Below, piece by piece: positions 45,449 through 53,525 of a stretch of DNA of 64,000 bases. Below the pieces are notes generated by a model, which was not told the origin of the DNA, searched no databases, and saw only the letters and a list, made by a program, of their open reading frames with translations. Positions within the stretch are counted from its first letter, which is position 1; each line of letters opens with the position of its first letter. This DNA is from Wocania_A sp965224845 (GTDB lineage Bacteria > Bacteroidota > Bacteroidia > Flavobacteriales > Flavobacteriaceae): assembly GCA_965224845.1 (NCBI GenBank), contig CBDDAJ010000016.1, positions 1-64,000 on the forward strand, given 5' to 3'. A program made the translations under genes and the position numbers.

Positions 45449-46231
45449 CTAGTTAAAAATAAATTCGTCTATAAACAACCAAGCTTTTTGCCCTTTACCT
45501 TCGTGCCATTCGGGTATGGATTGCAAATTATTCACATTAATTTTTAATGATTTAACCATAGCTTCAATAGGAATACTTATAGTTTCATTTTTTTTATCAG
45601 TAAGCGCTTTTACTGGCATTACAGGTTTTGTTTTTTTACCATTAATCATAGATATTTCAATGTTTTCCGGCGGAAATATCCATGAGGCCGGATCATTTAA
45701 ATAGCTTATCGTTATAGATTTTACAAATATTTTTTTATTAAACTGTACAGTAGCTATGGCTGAAGTATCAAATCCAACCCATTGCTTATCTGTAAAATTC
45801 AATGATGCCTTTGTTTGATTGATTAATGTTTTAGGGCCTTGTCCTTTATACTTTTCAGATGCGTTTGTATGCCACAAAATGGAATCGGCCGGTAACCCTG
45901 TTTTAAATAGTGTTATTGCAGTAGTTTCACTTGGATTCCAATCGCTATGAAATGCTTTAAATTTATATACTCCAGGTTCTGAGGCTTGAATAGGCTGAGT
46001 ATATTTTGGCGAAGTCAAACCTGGTATCTCACCATTTGAAGTATAATGAATCTCTACCCCATCTACCTTTAAGCTAGCTTTTATAGTTACAAAAGAATCT
46101 ATAAATGTTTTGTTAGCTACTACTCGGGGTTGTGCTAAACTAATAGTATTTTGCTGTAAAAAATTAGTTTGCGTTTCTTGTTTACAACCAATTAACAAAA
46201 AAAGCATAAAACAAAGACTCATTAACCTCAT
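45449..46231 (-). CDS. Lipoprotein with chitobiase-C-type and discoidin-like domains, non-enzymatic
   Basis: A lipoprotein of about 260 aa (signal ending FLLIGC). I use the ATG at 46231, which overlaps the NHL-protein stop as ATGA and gives a clean lipobox. It has no recognisable catalytic domain. Residues about 50-110 match the chitobiase/hexosaminidase C-terminal-type sandwich (IHYTSNGEIPG, FHSDWNPSE). Residues about 120-260 form a discoidin-like module ending KAWLFIDEFIFN. The same two-domain pair closes the adjacent membrane cytochrome protein, as if the tail had been duplicated into its own gene. It may bind glycan or serve as a surface scaffold for the redox module. Function is not known. 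Confidence 0.72.
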   Translation of the reverse strand: MRLMSLCFMLFLLIGCKQETQTNFLQQNTISLAQPRVVANKTFIDSFVTIKASLKVDGVEIHYTSNGEIPGLTSPKYTQPIQASEPGVYKFKAFHSDWNPSETTAITLFKTGLPADSILWHTNASEKYKGQGPKTLINQTKASLNFTDKQWVGFDTSAIATVQFNKKIFVKSITISYLNDPASWIFPPENIEISMINGKKTKPVMPVKALTDKKNETISIPIEAMVKSLKINVNNLQSIPEWHEGKGQKAWLFIDEFIFN

Positions 46232-47271
46232 ACACGTATTAGTTTTATAGGGTAGGTTTGACCAGAATTCCATTGTGCTACATAAATATTTTCATCATCG
46301 TCTATACAAACATCATGTGGGTATTGAAATAATCTTACGGTTTGATATAATTCTTCTAGAACATGGTTATTATATTCAGGTAAAGTAGCTCCAGGGCATG
46401 AAACCACTTCATTTTTTTCATTCATAATAAGTAAAAATCCGGAATCGCTATTAGGTGCATTTCTTGATTTTAGGACTGCGAAATAAATATCCTTTTTGTG
46501 AATCACAGGTCTGCAAATTAAAGCTCCGGGAACGTTTATCGAAGATAAATACTTACCATCCAGACTAAAGCGTTTAAGTACATTCATCTCTCTGGCAGAA
46601 ATTAAAAGTGATGGGTTATTTTTGTCACGATTATCATAGCAGATACCATGAGCATTCAAAAATTGTGAATTTCCGGTACCTCTTCCTCCAAAAATATTTT
46701 GTAATTCTCCTTTATGGTTATAGTGCATTATATACTGATTTCCATAACCATCAGCTACATAAAAATCACCATTTTCTAAAACAGTGGTTTCGGTAGGTTT
46801 AAATGCTTCTTTAGTATCATACTTGCCTGACTCAGCTGGATAATCAATTTCAAAAACCACTTTTCCATCTATTGTTGTTTTTATTACCTGGTGGCGTTCA
46901 TAATCTGTAATTAATAAAAAATCTTCGCCATTCTCTTTTACCAAAGTTAAACCATGGCCACCGGGATACTGGGTTCCCCAAGTTGTAATTAGTTTTCCCG
47001 ACTTATCATAAATAATAATATTATTTTTAGTATGATTGGTTAATAAAACAATTCTTCCTTTAGAATCTTGAACCATTTCATGGCAATCTTTTACAGGTGT
47101 TTTTAGTGCATCTAAATTGCCCCAATTTACATCTACTTTATAACGGTGTGAATTGTGTCCAATAATGACATCATTTTTAGAGTTAAACTCTAAAGCGTTT
47201 CCACACATAGGATAAGTAAGTACTCCTAAAGAAAATAACGACGACTGCTTTAAAAACTTTCTACGACCCAT
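46228..47271 (-). CDS. Tat-exported NHL/six-bladed beta-propeller protein
   Basis: A 347-aa protein with a twin-arginine signal (MGRRKFLKQSSLFSLG). The body is made of repeated propeller blades of NHL type: KDCHEMVQDSKGRIVLLTNH, GHGLTLV, GDFYVADGYGNQYIMHYNHKG, GTGNSQFLNAHGICYD and YPHDVCIDDDENIYVAQWNSG. No enzyme motif is evident. NHL propellers serve as binding platforms or, in some families, as lyases. Similar proteins accompany PSD1/DUF1501 pairs in Planctomycetes and Verrucomicrobia (general knowledge). The gene sits 9 bases after DUF1501 and overlaps the next gene by ATGA, so it is part of the same transcript and likely the same periplasmic assembly. Confidence 0.78.
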   Translation of the reverse strand: MGRRKFLKQSSLFSLGVLTYPMCGNALEFNSKNDVIIGHNSHRYKVDVNWGNLDALKTPVKDCHEMVQDSKGRIVLLTNHTKNNIIIYDKSGKLITTWGTQYPGGHGLTLVKENGEDFLLITDYERHQVIKTTIDGKVVFEIDYPAESGKYDTKEAFKPTETTVLENGDFYVADGYGNQYIMHYNHKGELQNIFGGRGTGNSQFLNAHGICYDNRDKNNPSLLISAREMNVLKRFSLDGKYLSSINVPGALICRPVIHKKDIYFAVLKSRNAPNSDSGFLLIMNEKNEVVSCPGATLPEYNNHVLEELYQTVRLFQYPHDVCIDDDENIYVAQWNSGQTYPIKLIRV

Positions 47272-47280
47272 ATTTAAGTT

Positions 47281-48738
47281 TTAAGATAAAATATCGTGAA
47301 CAACATGACCCGAAACATCGGTAAGTCTAAATCGTCGTCCTTGATGCTTATAAGTAAATTTAGTGTGGTCTACACCCATAAGGTGCATAATTGTGGCTTG
47401 TAAATCGTGGACATGCATGGGATCTTTAGCTATGTTATATCCAAAATCATCAGTTTCACCATAGCTAAAGCCTGGTTTAACGCCTCCTCCAGCCATAAAC
47501 ATAGTAAAGCATTTTGGATGGTGGTCTCTTCCGTAATTTGTATCGGTTAATGTGCCCTGGCTATAATTAGTTCTACCAAACTCTCCTCCCCAAATGACCA
47601 GGGTATCTTCTAGCATACCCCGCTGTTTTAAATCCATAATGAGTGCAGCGGTGGCCTGATCTATATCTTTAGCTTGCTTTTCTATTTGAGAAGGCAAATC
47701 AAAATGTTGGTCCCACCCCATATGATACAATTGTATAAACCTCACATCCCGTTCTGCCATTCGTCTTGCCAGTAAGCAATTTGCAGCATAAGTTCCCGGA
47801 ATCATAGCATCTACGCCATACATTTGAATGATATGTTCTGGTTCTTCTTCAACATTCATTGTATCTGGAACAGAGGTTTGCATACGATAAGCCATTTCGT
47901 ATTGTGCTATACGACTATTTATTTCCGGATCGCCAAATTCAGCTTCTTGCTTTTGATTTAATTCACTAATATGGTCAAGCATTTCTCTTCGTTGCATCCT
48001 TGTCATTCCATCTGGATCTTTTAAAAAGAGTACAGGATCTTTACCGGATCTGAATTGCACACCTTGGTGTAATGAGCTTAAAAAACCATTACCCCAAAGT
48101 CTGGAGTATAAGGGTTGAGAAAAAGGACGACCAGTTCCTCTTGACAATAATACGGAAAACGTAGGAAGGTTTTCGTTAAGACTTCCTAAGCCATAGCTTA
48201 ACCAGGATCCAATACTTGGTCTACCCGCCTGCTGAGAACCCGTTTGAAAAAAAGTAATTGCCGGATCATGATTTATAGCCTCTGTATGCATAGATTTTAT
48301 AAAGCATAATTCATCTACAACTTTAGCCGTATACGGCATTAAACTACTCACCCAGGCTCTTGATTCGCCATATTGATCGAATTTAAAATTACTTCCTACT
48401 AACGGAAAATTTTCCTGTCCTGAAGTCATTCCTGTAAGACGCTGACCTTTTCTAACAGAATCGGGAAGGTCTTGCCCTCTCATTTTATTTAATAGTGGTT
48501 TGTAATCAAAAAGTTCTAATTGTGATGGACCGCCACTTTGAAATAAGTAAATTACTCGTTTTGCTTTTGGAGCAAAATGAGGCAGGTTTAATCCGGTTGG
48601 ATTTAAGTGACTATTACTCCCTAGGGATGAAAATGGGTCTAATAAAGAAGCAGCCGCTAAACCACCAATACCTAAGCCAACCTTTTTTAAAAAATGTCTC
48701 CTATTGTTATTAATAAAATGTTTTGATAGCTCTTCCAT
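47281..48738 (-). CDS. Tat-exported DUF1501 protein
   Basis: A 485-aa protein with a twin-arginine signal (NNRRHFLKKVGLGIGG, Arg13-Arg14). DUF1501 motifs include YLFQSGGPSQLELFDYKP, DHDPAITFFQTGSQQAGRPS-like text at 155-175, FIQLYHMGWDQH, VIWGGEFGRTNYSQG and GRDHHPKCFTMFMAGGG. The domain is distantly related to the sulfatase/alkaline phosphatase superfamily but lacks a formylglycine motif. Its biochemical activity is unknown. It is nearly always encoded next to a PSD1 cytochrome protein, as here, where the gap is only 4 bases. That conserved pairing implies a two-component periplasmic system, taken over here into a glycan locus. Confidence 0.88.
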   Translation of the reverse strand: MEELSKHFINNNRRHFLKKVGLGIGGLAAASLLDPFSSLGSNSHLNPTGLNLPHFAPKAKRVIYLFQSGGPSQLELFDYKPLLNKMRGQDLPDSVRKGQRLTGMTSGQENFPLVGSNFKFDQYGESRAWVSSLMPYTAKVVDELCFIKSMHTEAINHDPAITFFQTGSQQAGRPSIGSWLSYGLGSLNENLPTFSVLLSRGTGRPFSQPLYSRLWGNGFLSSLHQGVQFRSGKDPVLFLKDPDGMTRMQRREMLDHISELNQKQEAEFGDPEINSRIAQYEMAYRMQTSVPDTMNVEEEPEHIIQMYGVDAMIPGTYAANCLLARRMAERDVRFIQLYHMGWDQHFDLPSQIEKQAKDIDQATAALIMDLKQRGMLEDTLVIWGGEFGRTNYSQGTLTDTNYGRDHHPKCFTMFMAGGGVKPGFSYGETDDFGYNIAKDPMHVHDLQATIMHLMGVDHTKFTYKHQGRRFRLTDVSGHVVHDILS

Positions 48739-48742
48739 AATT

Positions 48743-51097
48743 TTATCCTTTTATAATAGCTTCGTCTAAATTGAAAATTAAACTCGAAAGTAAAGTATAA
48801 GCATATTCGGTTTTTGAAATATCTTTATTTTTCTCCATTTCTTCAGTATGGGCTTCATAATCGTTTTCAACAGTTTCAACATATTGTACTAATTCATTCA
48901 GCTCTTCATCTGTTGGATAACGAGATGTTATTTTTCTAAAAATAAGTTTTACCCGGTCATTATTAGACATGGTATTATCTTTCAATACATTTTTGGCTAA
49001 ATGCTCAGCTGCTTCAATAAGTTGGGGATCGTTTAGCATGACTAAAGCTTGCAAAGGCGTACTGGTTTTTTGACGCTTTACTTCACAAAGATCTCTGGTT
49101 GGAGCATCAAAAGTCATCATTGTTGGCGGTGGAACGGTGCGTTTCCAAAACGTATACAAGCTTCGTCTATGCAAGTTTTCGCCGGTGTCCGGAATGTATT
49201 TGGTTAACCCTTGTCCAGAGGTTGTTTCTGCCCAAAGTCCCGGAGGCTGGTAGGGCTTAACACTGGGGCCTCCAATTTTATCAACCAGTAAGCCGCTTAC
49301 TGCCAAGGCATTATCCCTAATCATTTCTGCTGTTAATTTGCTTCTAGAGTAACGTGCCAACAGTATATTATCTGGATCGGCTTCTAATAGCTCAGGTGAT
49401 ATTTTAGAAGCTTGCTTATAAGTACTTGACATAACAAAACGCTTATACATTTTTTTCATATCCCAGCCTTCTTCTCTAAAAGTTACTGCCATCCAATCCA
49501 GCAAATCCGGATGTGATGGTAATGCTCCCTGATTACCAAAATCCTCTGAAGTTGAAACAATGCCAACTCCAAAAATATCTTGCCACATACGATTTACAGC
49601 TACTCTTGCCGTTAGAGGATTCGCTTTACTAAAAAGCCAATTGGCTAATCCTAACCTGTTTTTTGGAAGCGAATCCGGGTATTTTAAAATTACATTTGGG
49701 GTGCCTAATCCTACTTCTTCATCCGGAGCATCATATTGGCCTCGTTTTAGCAAATATGTTTTTCTATCTGGTGCATTGTCTTTCATTACCATAAGCCGTA
49801 CCTCTTTAATAGAGTCTGGTAAGTTTATAAATGCCAGTGTTTCATCTATTTCTTTTTGTGTAATTTTAATATTAGGCTCGGGAATTTCGTTATACTCTAT
49901 ACGTCCTTTCTCTCCAACTTTATTAAAAAAACCATAAAAATTATAAAACTCTTTTTGAGAAATTGGATCATATTTATGATCGTGGCATCTGGCACATTCC
50001 ATCGTTAATCCCATTAAAGCTTTAGATGTTGTGTTGGTTCTATCCATAACGTACTCTACCCGATATTCTTCATCAATTACGCCTCCTTCCTGAGTGATTT
50101 TATGGTTTCTATTAAAAGCTGTTGCCACTATTTGTTCTGGAGTTGGATTTGGCATCAAATCTCCAGCTAACTGCCATTTAATAAACTCATCATAAGGTAT
50201 ATTTCTATTAAAAGCACTAATTACCCAATCTCTCCATGGCCACATAATACGCTCTAAATCATCTTGATACCCATGGGTATCAGCATATCTGGACACATCC
50301 AACCAAATAGCAGCCATTCTTTCTCCATAAGCGCTTGATGCCAGCAATTTATCAACCATTTTTTCGTAAGCATTGGTATCCTTATCATTAAGGAACGTGT
50401 CAATGTCTTGTATCGTTGGTGGAAGCCCTGTGAGGTCAAAATAGACTCTTCTAATCAATTGTTCTTTTGAAGCCTCTTCAGATGGGTTCAGCCCTTCCTG
50501 TTCTAGTTTCTTAGCAATAAAAAAATCAACCTTATTAGTTGCCCAATCTTCATTTTTAATTTTTGGAACCTCTATTTTTTTTGGAGGCACAAAAGACCAA
50601 TGCGTTTTCCATTCTGCGCCTTGCTCAATCCATTTAATTAAAACTTGTTTTTCGTATTCAGACAAGGTTAAATTAGAACTTACTGGCGGCATCACTTGTT
50701 GTAAGTCTGTATTTGTTATTCTATATACTAACTGGCTTTCATCTGTTTTTCCAGGAACAATAGCGTGTTTATCTAAATTTTTCCCAATAGCTTTAAAAGC
50801 GCCTTCTTTAGTATCCAATCTTAATCCTGCTTCACGAGTGCCTTCATCTGGCCCATGACATAAATAACAGCGATCTGATAAAATTGGTTTTACATCAAAT
50901 ATATAATCGATCTTTTCGGGTAAATTGCTTATTTTTTCTTTTGAATTCGAACTTTCAGTCGAAGTTACTTCGCCCAATGATTGGTATGAGCTATCTGAGA
51001 CTGAAAGACTGTACTTTATTAATAATACAATAACAAACGGCACTAAAAAATAAAGTACTAAAACAAAATGCTTACTGAAGTGTGTCTTTTTGGCCAT
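48743..51097 (-). CDS. PSD1 protein: cytochrome c (PSCyt1) + DUF1549 + DUF1553
   Basis: A 784-aa protein with an N-terminal membrane anchor (about 10-30). A planctomycete-type cytochrome domain follows with heme c motif CYLCHGPDEG (Cys77, Cys80, His81), AGLRLDTKEGAF and VMPP. DUF1549 (about 180-385) contains RRVYFDLTGLPPT, WLDVSRYADTHGYQDD and a second CxxCH, CARCHDHKYDPIS. DUF1553 (about 485-740) contains RLGLANWLFSKANPLTARV, NRMWQDIFGVGIV and RRSLYTFWKRTVPPPTM. The two heme sites suggest electron transfer. The substrate is unknown, though degradation of complex glycans is often proposed from genome context. It is the first gene of the module, 98 bases after a GH20 gene with a terminator-like hairpin in between. 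Confidence 0.9.
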   Translation of the reverse strand: MAKKTHFSKHFVLVLYFLVPFVIVLLIKYSLSVSDSSYQSLGEVTSTESSNSKEKISNLPEKIDYIFDVKPILSDRCYLCHGPDEGTREAGLRLDTKEGAFKAIGKNLDKHAIVPGKTDESQLVYRITNTDLQQVMPPVSSNLTLSEYEKQVLIKWIEQGAEWKTHWSFVPPKKIEVPKIKNEDWATNKVDFFIAKKLEQEGLNPSEEASKEQLIRRVYFDLTGLPPTIQDIDTFLNDKDTNAYEKMVDKLLASSAYGERMAAIWLDVSRYADTHGYQDDLERIMWPWRDWVISAFNRNIPYDEFIKWQLAGDLMPNPTPEQIVATAFNRNHKITQEGGVIDEEYRVEYVMDRTNTTSKALMGLTMECARCHDHKYDPISQKEFYNFYGFFNKVGEKGRIEYNEIPEPNIKITQKEIDETLAFINLPDSIKEVRLMVMKDNAPDRKTYLLKRGQYDAPDEEVGLGTPNVILKYPDSLPKNRLGLANWLFSKANPLTARVAVNRMWQDIFGVGIVSTSEDFGNQGALPSHPDLLDWMAVTFREEGWDMKKMYKRFVMSSTYKQASKISPELLEADPDNILLARYSRSKLTAEMIRDNALAVSGLLVDKIGGPSVKPYQPPGLWAETTSGQGLTKYIPDTGENLHRRSLYTFWKRTVPPPTMMTFDAPTRDLCEVKRQKTSTPLQALVMLNDPQLIEAAEHLAKNVLKDNTMSNNDRVKLIFRKITSRYPTDEELNELVQYVETVENDYEAHTEEMEKNKDISKTEYAYTLLSSLIFNLDEAIIKG

Positions 51098-51148
51098 TGT
51101 CGAAAATTATTTTTAAAAACTCATATTAAGTATAATATAAAGTTAATC

Positions 51149-51189
51149 AAAAAAAATTCGACGGATAACATTATATCATAGTCCGACAA
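51149..51189 (-). terminator. Possible intrinsic terminator after the GH20 gene
   Basis: On the minus strand the arm TTGTCGGA (51189-51182) can pair with TCCGTCGA (51165-51158), with one T-T mismatch and one G-T pair across a 16-base loop. ATT and then a run of eight bases that read as T on the minus strand (51156-51149) follow. The stem is imperfect and the loop long, so strength is doubtful. Its place between the N-glycan genes and the PSD1 gene fits a transcript end. Confidence 0.38.
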
Positions 51190-51195
51190 AAGGTT

Positions 51196-53520
51196 TTAAC
51201 GTACAACTATTTCATCAACAAAAAGCCAAGTATCATTTCCTCGATCTGTTGTTTTTAAATTTTTAGCTTTAACTTTCACATATCTTGCCCTTTGAGTATC
51301 AAAATTGATAATAAAATCTTTAAGCGTTATACCTGCATTAATTTTAAAAGGCCTTTCAATTTTACCAACACGAGTATATGTTTTTCCATCTTTAGACAAA
51401 AAGGCTTCAACTTGGGTTGGGAAATAAATACTAGGCCCTTGATTTTCCATAGTTCCTACAGAGACACTGGAAACATTAGTTTCATTTTCTAAATCTATAG
51501 TTAGCTCCATATCTTTTACCAACCACGCTTGCCATTGTCCGTCATGAAAATTTTTAGTTCCACGAATAATGTTAACCATATTAGCAGATGCTTTCCCTTT
51601 GTAACTGTTATGGTATTTAGTATTATACACCACTTTCTTGCCTACAGCTTTATGGTAGTTATATGTTTTTTTAAATACTTTTCCAATAGGTTTATCATTT
51701 TTATAAAGTGATGCTTTAACTGTTGTAGTCTCTTTAATCTCTATAGGTTTTGTATAGGGTATAGCTGTTCCATCAAGAGCCTTATCATTTAATGCATAAC
51801 GAATATCTGAAACCGGAAATTCGTTTTTTAAAGAGATGCTAATAGTATTTGTTGTATCGTTAACTTTTGCATCAGATACTATTGTATAGGCACTCTTTGC
51901 ATAATTAATCCCCTGATTACTATAACGTTCAAAAAGAGTTTCCAAACGAGATGAAAAATTAGTCCAGTCTCTATCTGCTTTCGGGCTCCAAAGCGCTTCA
52001 GATAAGGCCGCAATTCTTGGGTAAATCATATATTCTGAATGCGATTCTGTAGGGATGTATTCAGCCCATAAATTGGCTTGTCCGCCTAAAACATGCTTAG
52101 CCTGCTCATCGCTCATAGTATCAACAATGGGGTCAAACTGGTATACTTTACTTACAGGCGAATTACCTCCCCAAGCTAAAGGTTCGGTATCCATTGGGCC
52201 TTGATAATGATCAAAATAACAATGCGTTCCAGGTGTCATTACCACATCATGTCCTTGCTCAGAAGCTTCCAGTCCTCCTTTAACACCTCGCCAACTCATA
52301 ACGGTAGCACCTGGTGCTAATCCGCCCTCTAAAATTTCATCCCAGCCAATAAGCACTCTACCTTTAGAGCTTATAAAACGTTCCATGCGCTTAATAAAAT
52401 AACTTTGCAATTCTTCTGGAGAATTAAGATTCTCATCCTGCATGCGTTTTTTACAATGTTTACATTTTTTCCAATTGGTTTTTGTGGCTTCATCTCCACC
52501 AACATGTATATATTTTGATGGGAATAATTCTATAACTTCAGTTAATACATTTTCTAAAAACTCGAAAGTAGAGTCTTTACCAGCGCAGTAAATATCGGTT
52601 ATTGGCCAGAGCCCACCAGACGGTACTGCAACTGGTTTTCCAAGACAAGATAACTCAGGATAAGAAGCTACAGCACTTGTTACATGGGCAGGCATTTCAA
52701 TTTCCGGAACCACATTTACACCGCGACTTTCAGCATAAGTTATAATTTCTTTTATATCTTCTTGTGTATAAAACCCACCATAGGTGGCTTTTTCATCTAC
52801 ATCCGGGGTATAACGGCCATCCCAGGGTTTATTTTCCTGGTCTACTCTAAATGCACCAACTTTGGTTAGTTTAGGGTATTTTTTAATTTCTATACGCCAC
52901 CCCTGATCGTCCACTAAATGCAAATGCAAGGTATTCATTTTATGATATGCCAAACGATCAATTGTTTTTTTTATGTACTCTTTTTGGAAAAAATGACGTG
53001 ATACATCAAGCATTAAACCTCGCCATTTAAAACGTGGTGCATCAACTATTTCTACATGAGGTATCACCCAATTAACATTTGAAACTTTGGTTTGCGATTC
53101 AATCTCTGTTGGTAATAATTGCCTAAGGGTTTCTACACCGTATGTAAAACCCGCAAAATTATTCGCTTCAATTGCTATTTTTTTATCTTCTACCAACAAT
53201 TTATACCCCTCTTTTTCTATTTCTTCAGAAATTTTGAATTGAATATAATTAGATTTAGGCTGAGCTTTAACCGTTTTTAAGTCCCAACCCTGAGCGGTTT
53301 TAAACTTATCAATTAAAATTTGAGCTGACGTTGCTTGTACCTCATCTGTAACATAAATCGCCGTGTTTTTATTAAACTCAAAATGTCCTGGGTTTAACTT
53401 CAGGGCTTTGGGTTTTGGAATGATTTGTATATCGGTTTCTGTAAATACTTTAGGGGTGTTCGAGTTGCATCCTAAAATATAAAAACAAAGAAACAGGAGT
53501 ATTAGTTTTTTTAAACTCAT
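51196..53520 (-). CDS. GH20 beta-N-acetylhexosaminidase lipoprotein (copy 2)
   Basis: A 774-aa lipoprotein (signal ending YILGC). The barrel has RGLMLDVSRHFF, LHLVDDQGWRIEI, and YIHVGGDEATKTNW with catalytic pair Asp343-Glu344. A Cys pair follows at CKHCKKRM. A chitobiase-type domain (about 575-625) and a discoidin-like module ending DTWLFVDEIVVR close the protein. It shares domain order with copy 1 at 25954-28293 but is clearly diverged, so the two probably handle different HexNAc linkages. The gene follows GH2 by 5 bases. With GH2, GH92, GH18 and GH130 it forms a set that could take apart a complex-type N-glycan: beta-galactose, beta-HexNAc, alpha-mannose, then the core. Confidence 0.93.
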   Translation of the reverse strand: MSLKKLILLFLCFYILGCNSNTPKVFTETDIQIIPKPKALKLNPGHFEFNKNTAIYVTDEVQATSAQILIDKFKTAQGWDLKTVKAQPKSNYIQFKISEEIEKEGYKLLVEDKKIAIEANNFAGFTYGVETLRQLLPTEIESQTKVSNVNWVIPHVEIVDAPRFKWRGLMLDVSRHFFQKEYIKKTIDRLAYHKMNTLHLHLVDDQGWRIEIKKYPKLTKVGAFRVDQENKPWDGRYTPDVDEKATYGGFYTQEDIKEIITYAESRGVNVVPEIEMPAHVTSAVASYPELSCLGKPVAVPSGGLWPITDIYCAGKDSTFEFLENVLTEVIELFPSKYIHVGGDEATKTNWKKCKHCKKRMQDENLNSPEELQSYFIKRMERFISSKGRVLIGWDEILEGGLAPGATVMSWRGVKGGLEASEQGHDVVMTPGTHCYFDHYQGPMDTEPLAWGGNSPVSKVYQFDPIVDTMSDEQAKHVLGGQANLWAEYIPTESHSEYMIYPRIAALSEALWSPKADRDWTNFSSRLETLFERYSNQGINYAKSAYTIVSDAKVNDTTNTISISLKNEFPVSDIRYALNDKALDGTAIPYTKPIEIKETTTVKASLYKNDKPIGKVFKKTYNYHKAVGKKVVYNTKYHNSYKGKASANMVNIIRGTKNFHDGQWQAWLVKDMELTIDLENETNVSSVSVGTMENQGPSIYFPTQVEAFLSKDGKTYTRVGKIERPFKINAGITLKDFIINFDTQRARYVKVKAKNLKTTDRGNDTWLFVDEIVVR

Positions 53521-53525
53521 AAAAT

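Noticed and set aside
49560..49937. Plus-strand open frame of 125 codons opposite the PSD1 gene
   Set aside because: It lies entirely within a well-supported minus-strand gene and has no recognisable motif; it is an antisense shadow.
43309..51097. Interpreting the DUF1501 protein as a third sulfatase
   Set aside because: Although the fold is related, it has no C/S-x-P/A-x-R formylglycine motif and has the DUF1501 motifs and a PSD1 neighbour.
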